Shown here in pieces: positions 1 through 11,110 of a stretch of 64,000 bases of DNA (the first letter of the stretch is position 1; each line of letters begins with the position of its first letter). The position numbers and the translations under genes were made by a program. This DNA is from Heligmosomoides polygyrus polygyrus (Eukaryota; Nematoda; Chromadorea; Rhabditida; Heligmosomidae): assembly GCA_947396885.1 (NCBI GenBank), contig OX377206.1, positions 6,710,658 through 6,774,657 on the forward strand, written 5' to 3'. The notes under the pieces were generated by a model. It was not told the DNA's origin, did not search any database, and saw nothing but the letters and a program-made list of their open reading frames with translations.

Positions 1-1553
1 TCCATGACGCTGAGGCGCGTTTCAACTTCCCTAGTCGCAGGCCAACACTCAGCGCCGTACATCGCTACTGGCCGCACGACGGCTCTGTAAATCTTCGACT
101 TCAGGTGCTCTGGGATCTTCCTATCGCAGAGCACGCCAGTCAGCGAACGCCACTTGGACCAAGCTGCACTCACGCGTGAGTTCACTTCAACCATCAGACC
201 GCCGTCAGACGCTATTGCTGATCCCAGGTATTTGAACACCGAAGTGCGTGCAAGTTCAGTACCGTTAATCTTAATGGAGCCGGACTCGTTCACGTCAGTC
301 GTTAGGTACTCGGTCTTCTTGACGTTCAATTTGAGTCCGAACCTCGCCAGACGGTCGCACCAAGCCTGCACCTGCCGCTCGAGATCGTCTTTCTCTTCGC
401 AAGCGAGCATCACGTCATCAGCATAAAGCAGCGTCCATGGAACAGGCTGCTGAAGATCTCGCGTAATGGCATCCATGACGACAAAAAAGAGGAGTGGGGA
501 AAGCGCAGAACCCTGGTGTACCCCGACAGTGATGGGGAACTCAGTCGAGGTTCCAGCTGCAGCTTGCACACGACTCTTTGGGGAAGAGTAGAGAATTCGC
601 ACCCACTCTATGAGCTCTTCAGGAACTCCATGATGTCGCAAGGCGTACCATATCACTTCACGCGGTACGCGGTCAAAGGCCTTCTCTAAGTCGAGGAAGG
701 CGATATGCACCGACTTCTGTCTCTCGCGATGCTTCTCCACCAGGAGGCGGGCGGCGTGTATAGCATCAGTGGTCCCACAACCAGACACAAAGCCGCACTG
801 GTTGTCGGAGAGCTTGACGATGTCACGGATTCTTCTATCGAGGATTCGCTCGAAGATCTTCATGCTATGCGAAAGCAAGCGAATCGGACGATAATTGAAG
901 CAGTCCGCAGGACTGCCCTTCTTCTTCCAGATCGGAATCGTCGTACTGTTGTGCCAACACTCCGGTACTTTCTTCTCCTTTACTACCTGGTTGAAGAACT
1001 CAGCCAACCACTCAGCAGGATACCAGAGCTTCGACTTCCAAACATCGGCTGCCAGATCATCCGGCCCTGTCGCCTTACCGGGCTTCATCTTCTTCAGAGC
1101 CGCTTCTGTTTCCTCCACGGTGATCTTGTGAACGGGACCGTGAACAGAAGCCACAGAAGGGATGGCCGGATAAGGAAATCCCATAGTGGAAATTTCCTCA
1201 AAGTAATCACGCCATCGCTTCAGCGCCTTTTTGCGGTCTGTCAGAAGATGGCCGCTCTCATCATTGATGCCAACAAACTTTTCAATGTCCTCGGTTTGGC
1301 GATGGCGGGTCTTAGCAAGTCGGTACAAATACCGCTCACCATCGCGCGATTCGAGCTTTCGGTAGACATCACCATAATGAGTGGCTTTCGCAACAGCCAC
1401 GGCTTTCTTTGCAGCCTTCTTCGCCTTCTGATACTCCTGCCAGTTGTCGGTTGTTCTGTCGCCGAGAAACACATGATACAGCGACTTCTTCTCTCGAACC
1501 TTCGCTTTCACATCGTCTGTCCACAGCCATGCCTGCTTGTCGACTTTGCGTCG
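1..1553 (-). pseudogene. RTE-like reverse transcriptase, 3' end cut by window edge
   Basis: This is the reverse transcriptase half of a non-LTR retrotransposon. It would copy the element's RNA at a nicked target by target-primed reverse transcription. The minus frame is open from the stop at 1554-1556 to base 1 and continues outside the window, so the C-terminus is missing. In order one reads KATGPDDL, NYRPIRLLS, QCGFVSGCGTTDAI, FLDLEKAFDRVPREVIW, GVHQGSALSPLLF and the catalytic LLYADDVMLA, with YADD at 414-425. These are classical RT blocks of the RTE type. The frame is the same as the endonuclease upstream, separated by a single TGA (1554-1556), so the two were once one polyprotein. No frameshift is visible in the 1.5 kb, which suggests a fairly recent copy. 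Open frames on the plus strand here are antisense shadows. Confidence 0.88.
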
Positions 1554-2693
1554 TCAAGGCTTAGTAGTGCCGAGTTCCAACCTTGCAGCTTGGCGTATCG
1601 CGTCGCTTGCTTTCTTCCAAGTTTCATCGACAGTCGTAACTGTCGGTAACCGCACGCGAGAAATCACAGCTGCTTCCTTCTCTCCCATTCGCCACCACTT
1701 GATTCTTGCAGCACCGCATCGCTCGACCTGCTTCAGCCTCGAAGAGGCGATCTTCAAAGTACAGATCAGCGGTCGGTGCTGTGGGGCGACCGTCTCATAC
1801 GGCACGACCTTCGCGTCTGTGACAAGGCTCCGGTCGCGATCCTTCACAAGCACAAAGTCTATCTGAGACTTGGAGCTCCCACTATAATATGAGATGAGGT
1901 GGGAGTCGCGTTTTCGGAAAACGGTGTTCACAATGGTGAGGCTATGCGATTCCGCATACTCAAGAATACGCTCACCATCGGGGTTACGAGACCCGTATCC
2001 GAAACCACCATGACAGCTGTACCCGTCCTTCGCAGCACCTACGTGCCCATTAAGGTCACCAGCGACTATGATGACATCTTTTGACGGTACCTCTGCTGTC
2101 TTCTCATCAAGCAGGCTCCAAAACTCTTCCTTGGCTTGATCGGAGCAGCCAGTCTGCGGAGCATACGCAGAGAAGAAGTGATAGAGTCGCTCCTTAGCGG
2201 CGACAACGATCTTCATCAATCGATCGTCAAAGCGCTCGACGCTTACAATCGAGTCACGAAATCGTTCGGAGACGATTACTCCGACACCACTGGTGGTCCT
2301 GGGACTTCCACATAGAATGGCCTTGAAGCCACGTCCTATGTCCCTTGACTTGCGGCAGGACCACCTCGTCTCCTGCACCGCACAGAAATCAACTCTTCTT
2401 CGCTCCAGTGCTTCAACCAACTCGCACGAGCGGCCCGTCAACGTACCCACATTCAGCGTAGCCACGCGGGTCCTGCTTACGTTACGGGACTTTCGGACTA
2501 GCTCAGTTGCCCCCCGATGCCGTCCTCGCATCAGGGACCCTCGCATACTTCTCACACTCGCCGGGCTCTGCGAGTGCGCGTCGGCTCCCGCGGACGCCGT
2601 AGCACTATCTCGAGAAACTTGACTTATCATACACCATGTGATGTGACATGGGTCTTCGTAGGCCGGCCTGTCACAAGGGCCTGTCGCCTGCAT
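1554..2693 (-). pseudogene. APE-type endonuclease domain of the RTE-like element
   Basis: This 379-residue frame is the N-terminal endonuclease of the same retrotransposon and would nick target DNA. Visible blocks are VATLNVGTLTGRS (about residue 77), AVQETRW, GVGVIVSERF, FFSAYAPQTG, VIIVAGDLNGHVG and the C-terminal PQHRPLIC. They correspond to the apurinic-endonuclease fold with its Asn, Glu, Asp-x-Asn and His positions. The first 60 or so residues are low in similarity to anything I know, and the true start may be internal. The frame ends at TGA 1554-1556 just after GTTKP, and the RT continues in the same frame right after it. I call it a pseudogene because of that stop; readthrough cannot be excluded. 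Confidence 0.85.
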
Positions 2694-2805
2694 TCGAATG
2701 TCCGTGATTAGCTTAGCTCGCAGAGCGAGCAGTTTCCAGTGGCACCACGTGGAGGAACGGACATCGCCACCTGGTAACTGTGCATAAGGTAGGGAAATAA
2801 CGTCC

Positions 2806-2950
2806 TAGGGGCGGATTCATCAAACGACTAACCCACGGGTAGAGGGGTGGAGATACCCACGACGAAACCTGCGTCTGTGACTCTTGCCTTATCTCTACCC
2901 CTTGTGCCCCGCATACTCACGGGGTTAACTGTTGATGAATCTGGCCCCTA
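2806..2950. mobile_element. 145-bp MITE with 29-bp inverted ends and TA flanks
   Basis: Bases 2806-2834 and 2922-2950 are imperfect inverted repeats of 29 bp. The left starts TAGGGGCGGATTCATCAA and the right, reverse complemented, starts TAGGGGCCAGATTCATCAA. Both ends start with the TA dinucleotide expected of a Tc1/mariner-type insertion. The interior carries a second, weaker inverted pair of GGGTAGAG-type runs. There is no coding capacity. It lies just upstream of the RTE-like endonuclease, within or beside its 5' leader. Confidence 0.7.
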
Positions 2951-3529
2951 AATGAGCTTGGTACCTCCAGACTAGGATTGCATCGAAAGCGGCGACAAAA
3001 ACGATTAACGATACTAAAACGATTGGCGATTTGTGCTAAAGTAGTATACATATACACCGACTTATAATCACTTCTAGGGCAAGCAATGTATCGCACTACA
3101 TTCCGCAAATCTTCCTCACAAGGTTGTATACTCCCAAAGAAGGCACTGATTCCATGATCTAATTATTCCAATAGAAATATGTTTCCTAAATCCGAGCTTA
3201 CCAGGAGTCTACCGCTGAATATGGCCAGCAAGGAGCAATAACAGAGGAAGAAAACAAGCTCCAGGACTTCTCTGAATTTTGGATCCAGATCTTGAGACCA
3301 GTTTCTGCAACAGTACGCTACCGTAGGGTACCACTGCCCAGGGTATGTACTTTGTGGAGAATACCGGCTATATACCCCTTAGGATTACAATGCTACAGTT
3401 CGTGATCAACTTCATCCTGTGCATTATGTGTCAGCAGGGAGCAGTGATAGCCCAAGGAAAGAGACTTCATGATACGACCCGTTTCTGCAAGAGTAGCGAT
3501 GGGTCACATTATGGAGTTCTTCGTACACA
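2951..3529. other. Unassigned repeat-like DNA
   Basis: No convincing gene is visible. The phrase 'tttctgcaa(c/g)agta' occurs twice (about 3301 and 3481), hinting at an internal duplication. I see no inverted ends. Confidence 0.3.
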
Positions 3530-4250
3530 CCGGGGCAGATTCCGACTAAATACATCTGCTTGTAGTCTTCCACACCTTATTGCCTCATCAGACTCTCCAC
3601 TGAATCAGTAAAGAATCAGGATTGCATAATTGACGAGGTTCCTCTGAAAGCACAGTTCACACAATCTCGAAAAAATGATTCTAGCATGGCTATGCGGTTT
3701 TGGCGTCCAATCCTTCCTTGATAATACCTGACCTCTGGCAGAAATAAGGATAATCTACCACACCATACTAAGCGTGCACTCTCCAACTGTTTCGAACACT
3801 ACGAGCAGCTATTGTAGGCATCGGCCGAATGTGAGCACTGCCTGCCGTCAAAAATCGATGCTATAGCCGAGGGTCCCGAGTGGAAATTGCGCTCCACACA
3901 CTCTCGAGACAGCGCACGGAACGCTATTTCGCCAAAGGTCGTCCTCGGGTTCGGTTGCTTTGCTCTTTTTCGTCCTCACCGGCTTCACAAGCTTTCGATC
4001 TCATTGTATTCGGAAGTGACCGTGGCTTGCCTGTTTCCAATGTACGCAATTTAGGGAGATTTCCCTCTATTGGAATGACAATGACGTAAGAGGTGCCATC
4101 GAACGACGTCTAGTGGTCGTTCTGCCACCTCATAGTGTTTCATGTGTAAGTTCTATTTCACCTATGTAGTTAGTCTCCATCGTTCCAATTTTCATCAGAT
4201 TTGCTAAAATTTGAACCATATTATAGGGACAGGAATCACCCCAATCGCAT
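3530..4250 (-). repeat. Partial copy of the 7.3-kb repeat family (3'-end part)
   Basis: This stretch is the reverse complement of about 25,190-25,890 in copy A and 36,040-36,740 in copy B. It begins with the same GATTCCGACTAAATACAT end motif that closes those copies. On the plus strand a short coding-like stretch (EGPEWKL, about 3868-3900) is shared with 12,715-12,760. The copy is diverged by substitutions and small indels. It breaks off near the MITE-like element at 4463. Confidence 0.75.
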
Positions 4251-4462
4251 GGAATTATTTCGTGTCATCCGCAAAAATTACTTGTCTACAACAGCGGAAT
4301 GGGGAGCAACACTTTGGTAAGTCGTGTTTCGTTTCGTGGATCTATCCTAGTCGGAGCGGGCAAACGGTGCTTCTACTCACAGTTCCCTTCCCTCAAGTTG
4401 CCCAAGAGCTTCATCTGCTATTCTATGATTTTTATTTATTATTTATTTATACTCGCCGATAC

Positions 4463-4802
4463 ACTTACAACCGAAAAAAAACCCGTCCGAGTTGTCCGGG
4501 GTGCAATGCCCACAGCCGCGCGATTCAAACATGGTTTTTATTAAGCATGGAACGCCCTTACTACAAGCTTTATACGTTGGAGCCAGGGATGAAGGACATT
4601 AACGACGCTCTATGGGATTTTCTGCTCATTAGAAGCTCACCCCTCCCGACCCTATTTGCGCCGGAAAGGCATGCTAGCAAATATCACCAGCTGCAGCGAC
4701 TGATTAGCAGAGGGATAGGCAACTCGGTCCCGTAACGATTTCCCTGGATTTCACTCCGAAACTACGGCCAATAACTCAGACGGGTTTTTTCCGGTTGCAA
4801 GT
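4463..4802. mobile_element. 340-bp MITE-like element with 30-bp inverted ends
   Basis: Bases 4463-4493 and 4773-4802 are inverted repeats. The left begins ACTTACAACCGAAAAAAAAC and the right, reverse complemented, begins ACTTGCAACCGGAAAAAAC. Short TTTATTTA runs flank both ends. The interior has a plus frame reaching 4735, but I recognise no protein and regard it as chance. Confidence 0.55.
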
Positions 4803-5583
4803 TAATCAAACACTTTTATTTATTTATCGAATAGGTCATAAGACGGGAGGGAGTATAAGAAAAACAGCAAGAGAACATTATCAAGCTAATCTAGGAGGCG
4901 GGTCTTCCATGAAAACAAGCGTCGTCCACCTATAGTACAGTAAACACTGACAACAAACTCCAAAAGACGAGAATAAAAGGGGCGGCTTGGAGGTGCCTAG
5001 TGCGGAAGGATGGATGTGTGAAAAAAGCCCTGATTTTTGAGAGACCTGACAGTGGATGTAAGGCCACAGTTAGAAGTTTGTAGACTGCTGGTTTAAATAC
5101 AATAGATAAACCAGCCTTTATGGGCAGCGCGCCTGTCGGCGAGGGCCAACGAAGAGCATGTCCCCTAGACAGTCCTATAAAAAAGACTTTCAATAGTATG
5201 TGAACGATTTCACAAGCGGACTATAGAACATGTATATTGGAACATGACACCTGTGGCCCCATGGATCGCCGTACGTAATTTACCTAGCACGTAGGTTCAA
5301 AATAGTTCATAAGCCAAGAAGATTAGCCAAGAAGATGATAATGACAGCTCTTGGGTAAGTTCAGGTGAGGTGAGGTGTGACGTGAAAGTGCGGACACAAC
5401 TGCCACCCTAGGGTTTCCCTCCCGACCAGGAAAGGTCTCAGATAGCATTGTTCCCACCAGTGTGACCATTTTAGTCACAGTATTATTTGTAAGTGTTTGC
5501 GAGATAGGCGACGGTTTGGATGTAGTGGAAAAGTCTTAATGAGCTGGCACTCTAAATATCTTCCAACCTCCCTCACTTTGCAG

Positions 5584-5857
5584 AGTACGTCAGAAACGGG
5601 GAGAGAAGTAGCAGTACAGCGAAAACTGCATGCTTATGACAATGATCCCGATCCTGATGTTGTTGTTCTTGATGACGAACGAATCTACTGCATCTGCGAC
5701 CGGGTCAGTAGTGTTTTTGCCTAGATTTCACCCTGCAACACCCTTTAGTTGTTTCAGATTTGCTTAACGCAGTGCAATTTAAGGTTTCCTACGACCCATG
5801 AAGCGATGTCACGCACGAGAATGCGAAATCGAAACAAAATGAAGAGAATTCCAGAAG
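5584..5857 (+). pseudogene. Captured gene fragment, exons c and d, copy C1
   Basis: Two exon-like blocks are separated by a 50-bp intron. Exon c (5584-5707) follows the acceptor TTTGCAG and encodes a run ending VVVLDDERIYCICDRV. A GTAGTG donor opens the intron 5708-5757, which closes with GTTGTTTCAG. Exon d (5758-5857) starts LLNAVQFKV and ends before a GTACGC donor. A one-base deletion in exon d (CCCATG to CCATGA) introduces a stop, so this copy is dead. The same blocks occur at 11,988-12,312 (+), 23,939-24,210 (-) and 34,800-35,075 (-). I do not recognise the protein; the CxC followed by CHxxxC could be a zinc-binding fragment, but that is a guess. Confidence 0.55.
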
Positions 5858-6420
5858 GTACGCTTAACTTTACTAATTTTGGAATGGAGCAGATGGATAT
5901 GGGGATTGTGGGTATACGTCAGTTTGTTAAATGATGACCCAAGTCAAACTTCATATAGTTAGAATCAAAATAGAGCACTCCCACCCGATGCCGCTTGCGA
6001 AGAACACAGCGAAAGGGTCCGATTCGGCGTTTTTGCATCAGTTCTGTGTGATTCATAACGACATGCTTCGTCTGTATTAGTTTTGAGCGTTTCGTTTCCA
6101 TTCTTGAAATCGACGCGAACTTTTCTGATTTTGTTTTGACATTTACAATTACAAACTTTCAGTTTTGGAAGTAAAACATCCGATTTGAGAATATCTGGGT
6201 TGTGACCTTTCAATCAACAGTTTGGCAGCTAAGAAGGCTGTACAACTTGACGAGTTACTTGACGATACATCACGAAATAGCTGCCAAGCCTATCAATCTA
6301 TGTGACGAGTGGACAGCCCCAAGAGGAGTTCTCTCGATTTTGGGATACGACATCAAGCGAAGTAGTGCCTGGAGCGACCCAAACTGGTTTCAATGAGACC
6401 TAGCCTCATCCATTTGTCGT
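5858..6420 (+). repeat. Continuation of dispersed repeat, copy C1
   Basis: This is homologous to 12,313-12,700 (+) and to the reverse complement of 23,400-23,940 and 34,250-34,800. It contains the DLEWSRW-type tail after exon d and a shared block around GTGGACAGCCCCAAGAGGAG. No intact reading frame is shared by all copies. Confidence 0.6.
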
Positions 6421-6649
6421 TGACTACAATGAGGGACGAACCTCAGCACCTACCCGCTAACTGGCACCAGCTCTCTGATCAAGTTTTTTTTCGAGTCGTT
6501 TGAGAAGTGACATCGTAACAGATGCATTTCGTGTTTCAGCTCCATGGTTCTGTTCAACGTGTCACGAGAAGTTTGCGGGCCGATGTGAACACATTGCTTG
6601 AAATTCTGTAAAACTGTGGTTTCTTAAGGAAAATTAAACGATCGAACTT

Positions 6650-8345
6650 CGTGTGAAAGCGCAAAAGGGCAGCAATCATCTAGTTTATTCAAAGGCCATG
6701 CCACTTCAAACAGCGTGTCCAGTTATAGGTAGGTGAATTGAAATATTTAGAAGAAAGTCACACCTAATTTTATGTACAAAAAGTGTTCTAATCGTCTCGG
6801 AGAGTCAGTATTCTAATCTGGGGAGAAGCTCATTCTAATTTGGAAGGTGTTCAGTTCGATTTCAAAAGCGTTAAGGTCGCGAAGAAATGTCCATTCTGAT
6901 TTGGAAGGTGTCCAATTCGACGTGAAAATTGCATATTTAGCAAGATGCGTTGGGGATTAAATAGTTTTCCTTTTTATGGGTTTCTCACTACAGAAACGTA
7001 ATAAGGTTCTACATCTCAGAAAAAGGCCATGTCGATGTTGCAAGCCGAAAAGGTTGAGGGAGGGGGGGGGGGGGGGGCTCCATCCTCCTAAACTGGAAGC
7101 TCTGATCTTGCCGTGGGTAAAAAAGCTTAATTGGCCCTTTCTTGCACTTAAGATGTGAGACCTTACCCCATGTGTGACCTTACCCAGCGTTTTGCTTTGG
7201 TGCAATTTCTCATCATATTGTGAAGCAGGATTAGGGTGAACCCGTGGTTGTAGAATTTCGTTGAAATTCATACAATAACAGAGTTGATGAATACTATTAT
7301 ACAAGTGTGCTTTTTGTGTGACGTAAACGTTCTTTTTTATAATATAAAGGTATCATCTGTGAGAAAAAAGGTTCCAGCAAGGACTTCATCACACCTGGTC
7401 AGATGACACCTTCTGAAAACGAGTACCAAGCTCAGTTGACAGGTGCGGATTTTAAGCCATGGATGTAGTTTTATCGCGGTACGAAGTATTTCTTCTGTAT
7501 TGTACTGCTTTCCAGGAGGAATTTTCTAATAGAAAGCACATCGGCAGCCGACTGGCTGTAGAATGACAGGTGTGGGATGATAATTATCGCCCGCTTTCAA
7601 CTACATCGCTCCCATCGGGATGGCAAACTTATGGGCCGAGTCTCGGTGCTTTCATGTGATCCAGCCTAAACAAGTGCGAAGATCATCACCAGGAAACAAG
7701 GAACCAGGTATGTCTGTTCCAGCTCACATTCCTTCCTTCCTTGTTTTAGAAACTTGCAATCGAGGTGGCCGCCAAGCAAGCATGCTTCCTTGGAGATTAA
7801 GCGACAAAAGGAAGTAGGAGGACTCCAACAGTTTTGATGCAAAGAAAACTTTTTTCATATCAGCACTTGGATAGGCCATGTCTGTTTATGTTAGAAAGCC
7901 TTCCTGCTCGTGCTCTTTTTCGCTTCAAAATCCCAGAGTATAGATTTTTTATGGAGAACATGACGTGGCTTCTTCTGTGGGAAAACCGTGTTTGTAGTGT
8001 TTCGGCTTAAGTAAGGGCAACGGTTCAAATATTGTGTGTTCCCCTTTCCCATATTCAGGCGATCTTTATGCGAGCGGAGTTCGATTGACCTAAATGCTCT
8101 CAAGAGAGTTTTCATACTTGGTCGGCTGCGTAACAGAATAGGAATCCTCCATCGATTAAATAATTGTGGATAATCGATATCAGTGTGCTTTGATACTTCC
8201 GCTTCACACGGTGGGACACTTTTGAAAAGCCTCGGGACATAAAATGCTCAATTTCAAATCGCGTCTGCTATTTCGAGAAAAATCAGAGGTCAGAGCACAA
8301 CTAATAACGTAAATGGGCTGAAAGCTCGGATTTATCCTATTGGGT
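6650..8345 (+). repeat. Dispersed repeat shared with 15.9-16.7 kb and both tandem copies
   Basis: The left part (6650-7330) is the reverse complement of about 22,480-23,100 and 33,270-33,960. The right part (7480-8345) is nearly identical to 15,890-16,740 and inverted relative to 22,020-22,320, 32,840-33,130 and 59,400-60,250. A spliced-looking junction (AACCAG then GTATGT near 7707, ending TTGTTTTAG near 7748) recurs in the copies. A G homopolymer interrupts at about 7061-7077. No intact gene is visible. Confidence 0.65.
6829..6931 (+). repeat. Block of 21-bp periodic units
   Basis: Five consecutive units of 21, 21, 19, 21 and 21 bp follow the pattern TCCA-TTTGATTTGAAA-GTG and end with TTCGACGTGAAAAT. 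The same ordered block recurs at other positions listed in the findings. Confidence 0.6.
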
Positions 8346-8448
8346 GGGGAGGCCACATTGTTTGATAACATCAGAATTGGAGGTAAAACTCTGCAGGTGC
8401 GACACACATTACAATGCTTTGATCGCCATTATCCAGCACCGACGGCTG

Positions 8449-8481
8449 CCGCAATGCGACGTCGCGTGCGTCGCATTGCGG
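8449..8481. other. Perfect 13-bp hairpin
   Basis: CCGCAATGCGACG (8449-8461) and its exact reverse complement (8469-8481) flank a 7-base loop, 43 bp outside the foldback arm. This may be the core of a small palindromic insertion. Confidence 0.6.
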
Positions 8482-8523
8482 CGTCGAGTTTGCCGCGCTG
8501 CTGCAAACTCCTGCGAACAGCAC

Positions 8524-10189
8524 GAGGTCTCCTAAAGGCAGGAGCGCCCGGGGAATCGGTGGATTGGGGCGCGAGTGTTGGACAGACTGGCGCTGGCCAT
8601 TACTTCCCATAGTTTCCACAGTAAAACGCTATTCTTGCGCTGGAACACCAACTCTACTTCCGTGAAACACCTTGGTATCCAGAAACAACTATCAGCAAAT
8701 CTACAAGGCACTGATTGAGCTGATGTGCAGTGATGAACCACCTCATGCCGACACCGACATGCACAGATTTCGGATTTTCATTTTTGAGAAAAATAATGAA
8801 TTGAATTTTGTTTTGAAGCGCAACAATGTAGCAATCCATGCACTCGAGAAGGTCGTAGCGATGTTTATTTGATATATAGGGTAAATGCTGCTTACATGCC
8901 GCAAAGTGGGAATATATGCGTTGTTTACAATTGCTTATGTTGCTCGTTTGTTAGTGTGAAACCCCATGCAAACCGAAATGTTGCTATCAGTCGAATAAAA
9001 ATCACGACGTCTTGGGCGAGGGCATGGCGCAATCTCTTTTTTGGCACAGAAGAATTGCCGCTCTCCTATTCTTTAAGACAAACTATAATCCTTTATTTTT
9101 TCCACAAAAAATGAGAATTTTACAAAATTTTAAACAAAGTGTTCACTTACTGGGTAAGTGGATTAAAAGTTCAAAGAAATCATATTAAAATTTTCCTTCA
9201 ACAAAAAATTATTCTAACCTTCCTAAGTTCAATGAAGAAGAAGTTCATCTCAATTTGAAAGAGCTCGCTTTGATTTCAAAAGTCTTAGGCTAGCATAGAA
9301 GAGTGTCCAATTTGATTTGAAAAGTGTCCAGTTCGACGTGAAAATGGTATAGATATTATTAATTCTATCACATCGACTTTACCATTCACAACTAATAAGA
9401 CGAACTTATTGTGCTGCTTCACGAGAGGCGAGAAGCGTTTGTCATGGATTCGAGCAATGCACAATTAGATGGCACTTCCACGGGGTTAAATAAAGTGTGC
9501 CGTGCTAAATAAGCAACAAAGAATTAACAGGTACACCAATAACGAATACAGTGAGCGAATTTTTATTTATGTACACGTATTATCAACGAAACGCCACAGT
9601 TTATCTTCACAAAAGGACCGTAGTATTGGTGTCTCCTAAGGTGTCTGAACAACCCGAAATATGTGCCCACGCTTCGCACGTGTCGTAGTTTGAACTGCTT
9701 ACCCATTCTATCTCATCACTGCCGTCGTTCATTGGAGCCCGCTTTCCCCATACAAATCATGTTTAAAGAAAGGCGTGCTCCGTGGAAAGAATCTTCTTCA
9801 CCTGTGTGCACGAAAAAGAGTGAACTAGCCCAGCCAGACAAACGAAGTTCTCATCCTTCTCAGAGTGTACTGCTCAGAAGTATGACAATATGTTCCACGG
9901 TTTCGTCGATTCTCTCCAACCCGAAATCTGTGCATGTCGGTGTCTGCATGAGGTCGTTCATCACTGCACATCAGCTCAATCAGTGCCTTGTAGATTTGCT
10001 GATAGTTGTTTCTGGATACCAAGGTGTTTCACAGAAGTAGAGTTGGTGTTCCAGCGCAAGAATAGCGCTTTACTGTGGAAACTATGGGAAGCAATGGCCA
10101 GCGCCAGTCTGTCCAACACTCGCGCCCCAATGGGGATCGCGCGCCCCAGTCCACCGATTCCCCGGGCGCTCCTGCTTTTAGGAGACCTC
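8524..10189. mobile_element. Foldback element with 250-270 bp inverted arms
   Basis: The arm 8524-8773 is the near-exact reverse complement of 9921-10,189. The right arm carries an extra short stretch with ATCGCGCGCC. Shared landmarks are GAGGTCTCCTAA, GGAGCGCCCGGGGAATCGG and CCGACATGCACAGATTTCGG at the inner edges. The spacer of about 1.15 kb (8774-9920) has no recognisable gene and includes one 21-bp periodic block (9244-9347). It looks like a non-autonomous DNA transposon; no clear target duplication was found. Confidence 0.65.
9244..9347 (+). repeat. Block of 21-bp periodic units
   Basis: Units of 20, 21, 21, 21 and 21 bp; the fourth reads TCCAATTTGATTTGAAAAGT plus G. The last unit contains TTCGACGTGAAAATG, as in all other blocks. 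Confidence 0.6.
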
Positions 10190-11010
10190 GAACAGCACCT
10201 CCGCTCCAAAGCGTACTATCTGCCACAATGGCAATAACACGACTCAATAACAACAGTTGATTTCCATTATAATCTAGCGGTCTTACAAGGAAAGGATAAC
10301 AGGTCACCAAAGGACATTGAGAAATGCTTATCAGTGGATGCAGTTTCGGCCATAGTAGATCTATATTCCTTATCTGAAACTAATCGTAAGATGGCCAAGG
10401 TAGTTATGAATTTTACTTCCGTTTGCTATTATGACGCCAATTCTGATGGGCATTCATCCCATACATGCGGTAGTCAGCCGATTGAAACGCGTTTTATTCT
10501 TCCGCGGCCAGTTTGGTACCAAGGCAGCGTTTCAGGAGCGATGGAGGACTAGTAGAAATATAGGTGTCTACACTCTGGCTCGTGTCTTATCCGCTGACGT
10601 TGCCCATGTTTAACACGTACGAGCAAACTCGATAGAACGTTTCAAAAAGGTGATCGGCTGATAGACCCAGATTCCCCTATTACCTTAATGCTGCTGCAAC
10701 TATTTCCTCAACACAATATACTTCCCACCATAGTTGGAGCTCTGCTGGACTGTCATTTCATACCTAGTTTTCGACGTCCCTTCGGTCGGTAGGAAAGGCA
10801 GTAGCCATAATTCTGGCAGCGTTTGGTGGAAATGCGTAATATTTCTCTGCAATCCATGCATTCCTGCACAAGTTCTATCAATGAGAATAATGCAATGCTC
10901 AGCTCGCGGGTCAGAGTGTTGGTGCGTCAGTGGATCGCGCGCTCGAAGCAGCTGAGTCATAGCGCGGCGCGGTCGCAGCGCAGCAGCCGCCGGTGCCGAA
11001 TAATGGCGAC
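10190..11010. other. Unassigned DNA between repeats
   Basis: No gene is recognised. Near 10,985 the phrase GCCGGTGCCGAATAATGGCGA is the diverged inverse of the sequence next to the hairpin at 8425-8450, so a relative of that repeat probably ends here. Confidence 0.3.
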
Positions 11011-11110
11011 CCAATGCTTGAGGAGACCTCTCTTTCCATTTCCCTTACCGGAACAGCCACCATGTTGGGTTTGTTTCCCTTTTCTAGCGGAGCACCCCTC
11101 TGACCAGGAG
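11011..11110. repeat. Short dispersed repeat (CCACCATGTTGGGTTTGTTT family)
   Basis: A block of about 95 bp is shared with 16,825-16,920 and, inverted, with 59,220-59,310. Copies share the run GGAACAG(C/T)CACCATGTTGG. Confidence 0.6.

Noticed and set aside
705..1649. 314-codon plus-strand frame
   Set aside because: It is antisense to the RTE-like reverse transcriptase, whose conserved motifs are all on the minus strand.
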